Origin: Guillardia theta CCMP2712 | Taxonomy: Eukaryota; Cryptophyceae; Pyrenomonadales; Geminigeraceae | Reading direction: 5' to 3' | DNA: 43,343 bases | Assembly: GCF_000315625.1 (NCBI RefSeq) | Contig: NW_005434661.1 | Coordinates: 1 to 43,343 of the forward strand | In this document: in pieces, positions 19,676 to 30,195 of the stretch | How positions within the stretch are numbered: the first letter of the stretch is position 1 | Layout: each line of letters starts with the position of its first letter | The notes under the pieces: model-generated | Database searches by the model: none | What the model was told of the DNA's origin: nothing | What the model saw: the letters and a program-made list of their open reading frames with translations, nothing else | Program-made: the position numbers and the translations under genes

Positions 19676-21577
19676 CTACCAGAAGCGATTTCTCTTTGGA
19701 GGAGGCGCTTTGTTGCCCCAGTCGTAGCAGAAGTCCATCTCGTGCCCGAGCTCACTCATGGCGTCAAGAACTTGCTGTAAACAGCAGATCATGAAATGGG
19801 AAGCCCTTGCACAAGAACACCTGCTTCATGCCATCGTAGTCCGGCTCATCCTCGAAGGAGAGGCTTCGACTGTTGAGTTATCGGCTCAGTGCGAGAAGGA
19901 CAGGCAGTGCGATCGACCTGTACTGGAGAAGTTGAGGAATGACTGAGGGAAGCCCAGCACAAAGCTCTGCCATTGGTGTGTTCTTCTTGAGATTCTTGAC
20001 ACGATCCATCTGCCTGCGGACCGGTAGAGTCATTGAAAAGGACGACGGCGAGAAGGAGGAGGAGGAGGAGGAGGAGGAGGAGGAGGAGGAGGGAGGGGGA
20101 GGGAGGGGGAGGAGGAGGAGGAGGGGGAGGTGGAGGAGGCGGTGGTGGTGGATGAGGAGGAGGAGAAGGAGGAGGAGGTGGTGGTGGTGGTGGAGAGAAA
20201 TCTGTCATACCTGGCTCTTGCCCACTGCTGCTTCTCTAATCCGTCGAACGTCTGAGCCTCCTCCTTGCACCAGGGCAACCCTCCTCGCATGAGATAGATC
20301 TGCGCGAGGTCAGAAAAGTGAACAAGGCATGGGCGATACAGACCAGGACGTACATAAGCTCTTCCAGGTCATCGCGCCTTGATTGCTCGTATCCCTCATG
20401 CTTGGGGATGCTTGCATAGCGCAAAGTTCCTCTCAGAGAATCCCTAGAGCAAGTCATTACACGACAAAACGACAAGGATGAGCCACTTGGACTTCTTGCA
20501 CGGCACGTGGTTGCCTTGCTCGTCTTGGAAGAAGTCGCTCAGGCCGTAGTCGATCAAGTAGACCTGCAGTCTGCGTCACAAGAGACGCGAGAAGCCAATC
20601 TACCTTGTTCGCTCGCTCCTTGACCCCCATGAGAAAGTTCTCAGGCTTGATGTCCCTGCAATAGAATCAGCTTCACTGCATGCACACGTCCAGTTGACCG
20701 ATGGATGATGCCTCGAGAATGGATGTGGCTGAGACAGTCAAGCATCTGTCTGCGGGTGAGAAAGATCGATCCCTCCAGCTTCAGCTCACCTGATGTGCAA
20801 GCATCAGCCCCGTCTTGGTCGAGACCTGCCGTGACTTCAGCTCGCCCCCTACGGCAAGCGATCTTTACGCTTCTCTTATCCATGAGCTCGAGAAGATCCT
20901 CCATGTCCGGGCCCAGCAGCTCCATCACCAGGATGTTGCAGTTCTACGAGTCGTAAGATCCGTAGGCTGCTCGTCCTCCTCCTCACCTCTCCGTTCAGAT
21001 CTCTCTTTCCCACCCAGTACACGTCGGCGATCCCTGGACCTCCTTGAAGGTGGATGAGAGTCTCTGCCTCCGCCCGCAGCGCGCTCACTTTCTGTCCGAT
21101 GTCTCGCTCCGCCTTCACCGCCACCTGCGGCAGACTCTCAGCGGGAGCGAGCGACCTTTCCAGTCCTATGCCTCTTGCCCTGTCTTGAGGTCCGTTGCCA
21201 AGTAGATCCTCCCAAACGACCCGAACCCCATCTCCTGTACCTCCCCCACCTCTGGTCGTGGCCTCGCCCACACCGTTCCCTGCTTGGGAGGCTGTGCCCG
21301 ATTACAAGCGAGAGGAGGCGCGAGCAGTCGAACTTACGGGTCTCGTCGCCTGGATAGTCCATCCTCCTCCTGTTCCCTCGAGCTGCGATGGGACGATGAG
21401 ATACTGCTCGTCTGGTTTCACCTGGCACCGCAACCCTCCAGCTGGACTCCGGAGACGCGCAGGAGGAGTCGCAGGCATGAAACCCAGGGACGGGTTGAGT
21501 TGGATAAAGAGGAGAAACCCGACATAGAAAACCAGGGGCGGAAGACAGGTTGCTTGCATTCCGTTGCAATCCTGCAT
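19676..21577 (-). CDS. Casein kinase 1-like kinase with plastid-type leader
   Basis: The first exon (21577-21338) encodes a hydrophobic leader (core PPLVFYVGFLLFIQLNPSLG) followed by FMPATPPARLRSPAGG, again Phe after the likely cleavage site. Kinase motifs in order across about ten exons: GFGSFGRIYLATD (Gly loop), VAVKAERD (ATP Lys), ILVMELLGPDMEDLLELM, LMLAHQMLDCLSHIHSRG, HRDIKPENFLMG (catalytic loop), VYLIDYGLSDFF (DYG in place of DFG), LRGTLRYASIPKHEGYEQSR, DDLEELMYVLIYLMRGGLPW, PMAELCAGLPSVIPQLLQY, and a stop at 19676-19678. ELLGPxxEDL and EQSRRDDLE are CK1 hallmarks. All catalytic residues are present. One intron (about 21185-21138) seems to start with GC. Another (about 20205-20035) is mostly (GGA)n. 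The predicted location is the plastid stroma or a surrounding compartment. Confidence 0.85.
20045..20198. repeat. Purine-rich (GGA)n/(GGT)n microsatellite in a kinase intron
   Basis: About 150 bases of near-pure GGA/GGGA/GGT repeats on plus (TCC/ACC on the sense strand of the kinase gene). It lies inside the intron between the exons ending QQWARAR and starting MDRVKNLKK. Confidence 0.9.
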
Positions 21578-22446
21578 CAAGTTTCACCCTGAACATGCTC
21601 GAACAAGAATGAAGGACTTCAATTGAGGACTTCAATTGGTTCACATTCTATTTCGATAACTAGCAAACGTGTTTCTCATATCTTGAGTTCTAGTAGGTAA
21701 CCTCGTCCTGGGTGCTCAAACCCCCGGTTAGCCACCTATCTATGTTTAACGAAAGAATCTTACTTCAAATATCCTATATATACAATGGTTTCCAATGCTT
21801 TCAAAGTTTCCTCGTAGACAAGACCAACTTGATGAGCAAAGGGACCCATATCCACTTGCCTTGTGACTCCTGGTAAAGTGTTTATAATTGGAGCTGCCCG
21901 ATATTCTACCTCGTTGCTTCTGAGGGCCATTGCCTCTCTATTCCGTCATTCAATCAGCATGTACCTTCTTACAGCACTAACTGATGATTAATCTGTCTTA
22001 ATTCGCTTCCCTCCCCTTCGGTTCACCTTCTGTTTTGCTACTCTCTTGCATGTGCTGTCCGTTCTCTCCTCCCCCTCTTCCTCCTCCTCCTCCTCCTGTC
22101 TGAGCTCGCAGGCGCCTCATCTGTTCTCCTTTCTCGCGTTCCAACAATCTTGTATTTTCAAATTTCTGACGCATTTGTACTACCAGGAAAATGACCTGAA
22201 ATCAAGATTTTTGGATTGTTCTACATATTTATAAAATTTACCCCCATTTTGTAGGTACTGTTTTACAATAATGTATGATTGAAAAATATTTACAAGATAT
22301 AAATAATTTGTATACACCAAACGTTTTGAAAATGGGGTGTTTTGACTTTTATAAAACTTCCTGTAAAAACCCTTTCACATGGGGAAGCCCGCCTCGGAAG
22401 ATCGGGCTTCACCTTCCGTTACAACGAAACGGCACGTGCAGCCGCC
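21578..22446. other. Intergenic, AT-rich, no gene seen
   Basis: Divergent promoter space between the kinase (-) and the SLX9-like gene (+). It contains a short direct repeat gaggacttcaattg near 21620-21645 and a (TCC)n tract at 22068-22100. An inverted pair, gaagcccg...cgggcttc, lies at 22383-22412, about 35 bases before the next ATG, and could form a hairpin in the 5' leader. Confidence 0.4.
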
Positions 22447-23260
22447 ATGGGGAAAGCAAAGAAACCGAACAAACAAATGGAAGATGAACGTGGAGGGGGA
22501 GGGGAGAAGAATGCCATGAGGGAGAAGTCATCTGACAAGCTCTTTGCCAAGCCGTTGAGAGGCATCAGCAAGCAATCTCCCTCCCGTCCTGCAGCAAATT
22601 TAGGTGTACAGAATAAAATCATCGAGAAGATGAAGATGAGCTCAGAAAACATGTCAAGAGGGCAAAGAAAAAGACTGGCGAAGAAGTCAAATGTGATCAG
22701 AAGAAGTAAGTTATGCAGTGATGCTAGACGCTAGATCTCTGTGTATTTTGATGCTGGTTTCACACGCTTGACACCTTTTCCTGATAGAGGAGATCGGCTC
22801 TGCTATTGTATCGAAGGCTTTAAAGATACAGGATGGCAGTCTAGGGGTGACCTTCACTGTTACAGAGAGATGGTATCATGACTATATGTCTGCAGGATTT
22901 GGATTGCCTTACCTTAGCTCTTCCTTCCTCTCAATCCTCAGCACCTTCACAACAGAACAAGAAGTGCGATCTTTGTCTGTCGAGGGCTGTTTTTGACAAT
23001 TTTGGTCAGAGGCCCCGGCAAGATGACGATCAAGAAGCAAAGACGAATGCTCATTGCAGAGTCTCAACAACTCCAATCTGTAAGTTTCTTTCCTTCTTCC
23101 TTCCAAGATGATTTCAGTGTTGCTTTTTTCGTTCTTGTTCTGGCAGCGGTCTATGACGCAAGTCACGCAGGTTTTGACGCATCCTCTCTTCCAGTCAAAT
23201 CCGATAGGAACAATCCACGATCACCTCGAGAACTCGATTCGACTTTCGAAAAGCGTCTAG
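22447..23260 (+). CDS. SLX9-like ribosome biogenesis protein
   Basis: The ATG at 22447 sits in a near-perfect initiation context (gccgccATGG). Exon 1 encodes a basic protein beginning MGKAKKPNKQMEDERGGGG and ending in MSRGQRKRLAKKSNVIRR. Exon 2 (about 22788-22850) gives EIGSAIVSKALKIQDGSLG. A later exon gives GKMTIKKQRRMLIAESQQLQ (about 23020-23081), and the last, FQSNPIGTIHDHLENSIRLS, with a stop at 23258-23260. The basic SRGQRKR block and the C-terminal (H/N)P-x-F-(Q/K)-x-(N/D)P-x-x-x-I-x-x-HL motif are typical of SLX9, which helps small-subunit rRNA maturation in the nucleolus. The joins in 22850-23020 are uncertain. Confidence 0.6.
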
Positions 23261-23541
23261 GGGTAGAACAATACCTCGCTGTATATTAGAGCCAGCTCAC
23301 ATTCTTTCAATTGCTATTAGACTTTAAAGAAATCTCAAGTCGATCACTTGCATGAAGCTAACTTGAAGGAACAGCTCTCACTGTGAAACACGATCGTGCA
23401 TTTGCATTGCGCTGGATTGAGTTCGTCAGAACCCCTACCAATGACTCTCATTCAAGGGGTGATTCGTGTCCATCTGGATTCGGATGGACGGGGTGCTAAG
23501 AGAATTTCGTGTGGGGTAGGGTCCTACATCTAAACGCCTCA

Positions 23542-24381
23542 ATGCACATTCTCGTCCGCTCAGCCGCCGCTGCCGCCTGCATGTTGGCATGCACAGAAGC
23601 GTTCGCTCCTCCTCCTCCATCAGGTGGTTCCTATCATAGCCTCCAATCTAGGCAGTCGGCAAGAGGAGCTGCAATGAAGCACGAGTCGAGCGTGACAAGC
23701 ATCTCGAGAAGAAATGCCCTCCTAGCTGGAATTTCTATCGCTGGCTCATCGTTGCTGCCTCCTCTGAAGGCTCTTGCGGAGCCAGTAGCGGATGAGATCA
23801 AAGACTACAAGCTTGTTCAGATCTTTCAGGTTTCCCCTCTCCTGCTCTCTTTTATGGCCATTCACAATGTGTATGACAGGAGTGCAAGGATCTTGGAGTT
23901 GTTCGATTCTTGTCAGTGAACCCCAATGGAGCTGTGCTAGAGGCTCTTGGAAAGTTTGATTACTCGCTCGTTCCCTTTGAGATCCCCGGCAAGGGCCAAT
24001 ATGTCAGGATTGCTGGGCCGAACTCGCCGGATCACTTGGTAGCTTCCTTCGAATGCAGTATAAACCTTGACAATGTGAGTAGTGATTTTGTTTGATGTCT
24101 CCTGACTTGAATGGAAGGCTGCGATTCTTGCCTTCGACAAGCTCTATGGGCCAACAGGAGAGCTGTACTCGCTGAGGATCATGAACGACAAGGGAGACAA
24201 GATCCTTTCGATTCTCCTCAACTATGACATCGAGGTATCCCTTCTCACACTGTCTTTCGTCATGACACAGGCTCAGGGGAACGGAGGAAAGCCTGGCAAG
24301 TACTACAAGGGAGCAGTCGAGAAGTGGGAGGAGCTGCGCAAGAAGTACGGGGACGCCAACGGCGAGGTCAAGCTGAAATGA
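23542..24381 (+). CDS. Thylakoid lumen protein with Tat-type signal
   Basis: Four exons (23542-23829, 23880-24074, 24118-24234, 24271-24381) sum to 711 nt, or 236 residues. The leader is tripartite: an ER signal peptide (MHILVRSAAAAACMLACTEA), Phe-initiated transit sequence (FAPPPPSGGS), then a twin-Arg lumen signal (SRRNALLAGISIAGSSLLPP, ending ALA). The mature part, about 150 residues, starts EPVADEIKDYKLVQIFQ and includes PFEIPGKGQYVRIAGPNSPD, NAAILAFDKLYGPTGELYSL and the end YYKGAVEKWEELRKKYG. I do not recognise the fold; a loose likeness to heme-carrier HutX/ChuX strands is too weak to use. Its 3' end lies 16 bases from the 3' end of the next, opposing gene. Confidence 0.8.
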
Positions 24382-24397
24382 GTCGTCTACTTTAGAG

Positions 24398-27300
24398 TCA
24401 TTGCTTGGCTTGTCTATAGAGGCCTACAGGCCTATCGACTTCAGCATTAGTGAGCGGAGCGATCTTGCGCTTGTAGAGGTAGTCAATGTCCTTCAGATCC
24501 TTCTTGTCCTTCTGCACTAGCGGCCTGAAGTTCTTGGAGTGGATTGAGGCGATCTTGCGCTCTTCCCTCACGCCAGGCGCTATCGGCTCGACCCTGGAGA
24601 AGCAGAGGGGTGAGGAGAAAGGGGAGGATTGGCAAGGCATACCATCGCATGAAGTTCTTGTTCTTGTCTAGCGTCTTTTCAACCACAGTCTTCACCTGCC
24701 CGAGTGTAAGCATGCTCTACTCGCACCGCAGTGTCGTACCCCGTAGGTCTCGTGAACGTAGGTGTTCACACGGTCCAGGAACGGCTCGCCGTCGAAGATG
24801 GAGGGAGGAAACTCAGCACCTGGTTGACATCCTTCTTTGCCGGGCCTGCGCCATGTCAGGCAAGGGGAAGGAGGCGGGGAGGGAGAGATCACATAGTCTT
24901 GAGAGACTTCTTCATGGGGCTCAGCTTCAGCATCGCCTTGTACTTGTCCATTCGCGCTCCTCCATCCGACCACTGGACATGGAACCGTCGGTCATCCACC
25001 ACCTTCTTCTTTTCCCAGGTATTGTACCTGGTGCAGGTCAGAAGCAAGCACAAGGTCAAGGAGCTTCTCAGAGCTTCTCACAGCTGCGACTTGCGCTCCT
25101 GCATCTCCAACGCTGCTCCCCCCTCAGCTGAGAACACTGACTTGAAGAACTCGGGGTTCTTTTCAAAGAGCTGGGGCTGAGCTGGATACCGGATGCTAAA
25201 ATCTGGCTGTCCAGGTAGGAGGTTGCTCGTTGCACCCTCGCGCGAGCTGAGGTTCCACTCGTTCTCGATGTACTCGCCGTGATCCGACGTAGGAGCAGAC
25301 TTGTCCACCTGCGCTTCCCGGAACTCCATCACGCTCCGCGCCTTTGGCCATCGGAATCCTTCAGCTGTGATCCACCTGGATCGGGACCTTGCGACCTCTT
25401 CTCGTGCTGCTGTCTCAGGGTCCTGCAAGGCACCACGAGGTCACAGACAAGACACGGCAAGCAGCACGAAACAGTGGAAAGACCTGCAGCACGAAAGCGC
25501 CCGACAGAAGGTCCTTGCTGAAGGTGTAGTGAACTTTGCCGTAGTCCCGCGTGAATTTCTTCCGCAGGAAGTCGCGCTGTATGTTTGAGTACTGAAGGTA
25601 CTGCCCACTGTAGTTGTACACCTCCTCGACTGAGACCGGCAGCTGCTCTCGTCGCTTCTGCTTGTCTGCTCGCACAGCGTCTCGGTTCTGGGCAACAAAG
25701 TCGACCTCTGCTGGCTTAGTGGCGAGGAATTGAACGTAAGCTGCGTTGGACGCGTCCGTCGGAGCTTTCGTCTTGGGCCGTGGCATCGTGCTGGCAGCCA
25801 CAAGCTCCTCCTTAGTCAGTGCCGGCATCTGCTCCTCCTCCTCCTTCGTCTTGCGACTTCTTAGCTGTTGTGGCTTACCTGTTTCGTCTTCAATGCTGAG
25901 GACATCGCCTAGCTTCTTGTACATGTGTTCAAGTTGGTCTACTTCAGGAAAGAGCGCAAGGTCTCGGAGCTTCTTCATCCTTCCCGAGTGTGAGATTTCA
26001 TGCAGGCGGATCATAGCTATAGCAGTCAGGCGATACTTGGGTTGCAAGTAGGCGTCCACACGTAGGATCAGATGTCTTAGAGTCTCTCGCAGCTTGATGC
26101 GTTTGAGGTTCAGCGGGTACTGCCAGTAGAGGCGGGTCGGGAAGCTGATCTCTGGGTTGTAGAGCATGCGAAACGTCTTGGAGTTCCTTTCACATCGCGG
26201 ATTCTCGTCGAGGAGTTTTTGAATTCCCTTGCCAGCCAATCCTTCGAGGATGAAGATCCTGTAGTTGTTGTCGATGACCTGAACTCCCGTCACGATGTCG
26301 AAGTTGGGGCTCTGCGCCTGCTCCTCCCTCAGCTCGATCCCATTCAGCACCTTCTCCATCATGTCCAGCGTCGCTCCAGCGCTCTTGAGCTTTGCGAGCG
26401 TGTCGAACGCCAGGGCGGCTTCTCTGGTCTCCTGCTTCTCTTCCTCTGAGGCGGACTGACTATACTGCGCCAAGAAGTCTGCGTTGATGCGAACCACGGA
26501 CCTGACGAGGCTGGCCAGCATCTCGGCATTGGAGTACTCGATGCGGTACACCACCCGCTGGAACGCGCCCTCCCTCTCCTCCCTCTCCTTTCTCAGCGGT
26601 CGTGCCAGCCTGAGCCGCACCAAGAGGCAGCTCCCGCAGTCCACGTACGGCCGTTGAGCAGGACGTTGATGAGCTGAGAAATCTGGGTACTTTATGCGCT
26701 TCGGCCGCACGAGGCATCGCTGAGTCGAGAGGAGATCGCCCGAAGCCAAGGGATGGAGGAGAACTTCACATGTAGCGAAAGAGTTGGCAGGAAGCTTTTC
26801 CTCTCCTCGCTGCTTGTCAATCGATTTCAACCCGCTCCATCGTGACAGCACCGAGTCCGATGACGCCTCTTCCTCTTCCTCGGACCGTGGGGGTTGCTCC
26901 TTCTCTTCCTCTTCCTGATGCTCTTCCAATCTGTCTTGATCGTGCAGCTCGATGTTTACAATACCATCTTTCATGTACCGCAGCAGATCGCTTTGGTTGA
27001 CTAACCCTGCCAAGAATACTTTGGTATGATTGAAGACTACCTGTCTGTCCTGCAAAATGACTGTTTACAACGGTTGATACTAAAGTAGTCATCCTCTTAC
27101 CTGCGCAACGCTGTTGGTGTAGATCTCTTTGCACCATTCTGGAGACTCATCGCCGGAATGATTGTTGGCTTCTTCACTCAGCGGATCGGGCATGAACACA
27201 TACTTGCAGTATGCAGGTTTGAACCTGCTCCTCACCTCCTCTGTACACAACATCCTTGGATTGCAGCCATCCTTCCAAGTTTTCCCCATCTCGTATCTAG

Positions 27301-27922
27301 AGGGGTCTGGGAGGTCTTCAGCAGACAGGATCTTGATGCTCAGCGGATTCAAAACATCTTTCAATCTCTCTGACAGGAATGGATGTTGGATTACAAAACT
27401 GACTTGAAAATCAACCAGGAAGAACGGCTTAGCCCACAGTGGAGTGTTCAACAACGAGGCTCCCACAACGATCTCATTCTCTCCAGAAACGAAAGGAGCG
27501 AAATCCACAGGGAGAATCAGCAAAGGAGCATCCATACTCTTTCTTTGCAGGGTGATGGCGCCGTCTACTTGTTTGCACATGCGGACGACAAGGTCCCTGC
27601 TGACCCTGCAGGTGTTTTCAATGGTTGTCCTCCACACAAATCCATCAGCTTCGTTTGCTTTTCCTTCATCGCTCTCATCTTTGAAGCTGATCGCGTCAGT
27701 ATCTGACTGCTGCCCATCGAACAACGACAAGTTGAAGAAAGCATCCCAATCCTCTTCCAGTTCCCCCTGTTCCTCCGCAGCTCTGTCTCCTCCTTCTCCT
27801 TCTTCGTCGCCCTCTCCTTCAGCACGATCATGCTGAGGGGGGTCGTCTGGGGGTCTTCGTCTCACTTCAATTCGTGCAGACACGACAACATCTGTTTCCT
27901 CCTCCTCTGACTCTCCTGCCAT
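24398..27922 (-). CDS. CFAP92-like candidate ciliary protein (1072 residues)
   Basis: Seven exons (27922-27101, 27049-25484, 25422-25082, 25027-24893, 24845-24740, 24695-24643, 24593-24398) sum to 3219 nt, or 1072 residues. The N terminus is very acidic (residues 30-70). A beta-rich region near residues 190-330 contains LNPLSIKILSAEDLPDPSRY, FKPAYCKYVFMPDP and VVFNHTKVFLAGLVNQSDLL, then NIELHDQDRLEEH. This arrangement resembles the C2-like repeats of CFAP92 (KIAA1257/FAP92, DUF4550). Two further domains follow, with SFPTRLYWQYPLNLKRIKLR and QYLQYSNIQRDFLRKKFTRD, and a basic C terminus. No membrane segment is seen. The family call rests on the LNPxSIKILSAxxLP pattern and is tentative; the gene structure itself is firm. 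Confidence 0.75.
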
Positions 27923-30195
27923 CTCCGTCGCCCAGGCTGTTAGCCAGGGGTGCGTCCGTTAAACGGTGATGACGGCCCGGGGGCGGGGCCTGGCAGTGGC
28001 AGTGGGGCAAGGGTCAGTGGGGCCTATTGAACCCCGGGCCGGGAGTCCGAGCCAGCGCCGTTCGCATCTGAGACTGCCGCCCGCCCTCCGGGACCCGGTG
28101 AACTTGGCAAGTTGGCCCCGGACTGAGTGGCACCGGCGTGACTCAGTAAGCAATCCGACCGCCGTGCACCGACTCCTCCGATCAGCGGCACCCAATCCGG
28201 GATCCGACGCCGGGGCCGGGACTCGACTCGGACGGTTCAGCCGCTGCACTGCGGCAGTGAACCGTTCGGAAGGCTCACCGCCAGTACTACGGTATGCCAC
28301 GATCCGATGCCCTCATCACCCGGGCCGGCCCGGTACCGTTACTGAGGCCACGGTGCGCCGCTGCGTCCGACCGGAGTCGGGCCCGGGGCCCGGCCGGGCG
28401 TCCCGTCGGCCCTGGTGGCCCGCCAGTCACCCATGTACTACCCCAACAGTTGAACATCGAAGGATACACCGTTTCAAGGCTGAAACCCTCAGATACGGTG
28501 AGGCAGTCTTGCCCAGAGCTGAAAAGTATGATTATTTCAACGATTCAAGGAAACATGCGACCGTGAAGAAAAGTTTTAGGGTTTCAAAAATACATCTATG
28601 TATTGCAGATACAAATATAGAACAGTTTTTCAAGTGTAACATATTTTTATTTCATCCCACGGTCGAATGGTTGCACGGTTACGACCCTTTGACCACGCTG
28701 ATAGAGCTAGACCAATGGGTACTGGTTTATACCCCCCATGTTGCCTTGGCTTTGCCCTTAGTTTTGGGGGTATCTTACAAACCACCCCATTGAAAAACTA
28801 CCCTCCCGTTACAGCAATGCGACTGTTGGATTCCATTGACCCTCTCATGGAGATACCATTCCTAGGACCCTACTATGATTTATGGTCATGAAGGGACGTA
28901 TTCTTTTGATTCTGTGTTGGACTACCCCACCCTCTCTTTACAGGTTCGAAGATTGTTTCTCTGGAGAGCCTGCAGTGAGGGACCGGTGGTGGAACCTTTC
29001 ACGGGTGCGGAAGGGATGTTTTCAGGGCGAAGTCATTGATCCTTTGTTGAACTGTGGGGTGGGTACACAATTAATAAGGAGCTGACAGCTGAGTAGGGGT
29101 AGGTGTACAGTGATCACGTTTACGTGTGATAACAGGGTGGGTCCTATTGTAGGTGTTCTCCATGGGTGTAAAGAGGGTAGGGGTTTGATGATTTTCATGT
29201 GACTATCACGTGACTATCATGTGACTATATTTTGACTCTTTTTATTCACCGCATTGTACCCAAAATCTCCCACGTGATACGGAAACCCCATAAGATAATG
29301 ATCACGTGATAGTCACATGACTATCACATGTGTTTTCGGCTCCTAAGGACGGGACACAAAAGCAAGCTTCGAAGAGTATGCTTTTCGCTCCGATTCCTTT
29401 GTGGGGGTGGGTTGAAACGAGAGGGTACGGGGTCATAGGATTGGTGGCTCTCAGGGGTGTGAGGTCATATCAAAGGAATATCATTGCAGGGGTAGGTGGG
29501 TTGAAACTAGGGGTGAAGAATTATCTGTGGGGTACTAAGTTATAATGGGGTAGTGGAAGGGACCCAAGAAATGCAGCTGACAGGAAGCAGACAGGGGAGG
29601 GAGTGCGGTGGACAGTGAGGGAGAGAAGGATGGGAGGAAGTGTAAGAAACGAGACTAGGTGCAATGACCATGTTGTTTTCAAACACGTCTGTATGGAACT
29701 GTGGGAATATGAGTAGAGAGGTTAAAGGGGCAAGGAAAAAAGCTTGTTCGAAATCTGTTTCGTGTCATACGTTTGTCTGGCAGCCATTTGGCGGGGGCCA
29801 TCGTTGTCGATATTTTAAGTTTTGTCATTGGAACATAAGATTGAAATCTTCTTCACGCGAATGCCCTCTCAACCACAAATTCAGTATATCAGAATATCGC
29901 TACCTATTCCAAATTTTCATGCTAGATTTTGTATCTATTTGATTGTTACTATGGAACACCACACCCACTTTCTGTTCGAACTGATTCGGTGCTACATGTG
30001 ACCTTGGCACCCAGTAGAACTGTTGTAGTGTTGAATCTTTAGCCTGTCCTGCCTGTCAAATCTTCAGATTTGTTTTTATTATCCCGTGTTGATTATGGTA
30101 TATCCAGGTCGCAAACCCTAAATCAGATTGCTAATGACAAGCTTGTGCGCCGTGGACTAGAATTCTGACGGAAAAGAACCCCTACAACAACCATC
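27923..30195. other. 2.3 kb gene-free stretch: GC island, G-rich repeats, inverted repeats
   Basis: 27960-28440 is strongly GC-rich (cccgggccggg, gggcccggggcccgg). 28640-29560 is rich in GGGGT/ACCCC words like those near 9300 and 13500. 29200-29333 holds inverted/direct repeats with CACGTG cores. 29560-30190 becomes AT-rich and should include the promoter of the OPR gene. Open frames of up to 275 codons across the GC island reflect the lack of AT-rich stops; their composition is Arg/Pro/Gly-biased and I do not call them genes. Confidence 0.5.
29199..29333. repeat. TGACTATCA repeats in opposite orientation, with CACGTG cores
   Basis: Left cluster (about 29199-29229): three copies of catgtgactat/cacgtgactat head to tail. 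Right cluster (about 29300-29330): gatcacgtgatagtcacatgac and more, in the reverse orientation. A further cacgtgat lies near 29271. The two clusters could pair into a hairpin. Confidence 0.8.

Noticed and set aside
23542-24381. Call of a heme-carrier HutX/ChuX-type protein for the lumen gene
   Set aside because: Only a loose strand pattern is shared; no diagnostic residues.
27966-28793. 275-codon plus-strand frame over the GC island
   Set aside because: Arg/Pro/Gly-biased, no domain; the length is explained by high GC. It ends in AT-rich repeat DNA.
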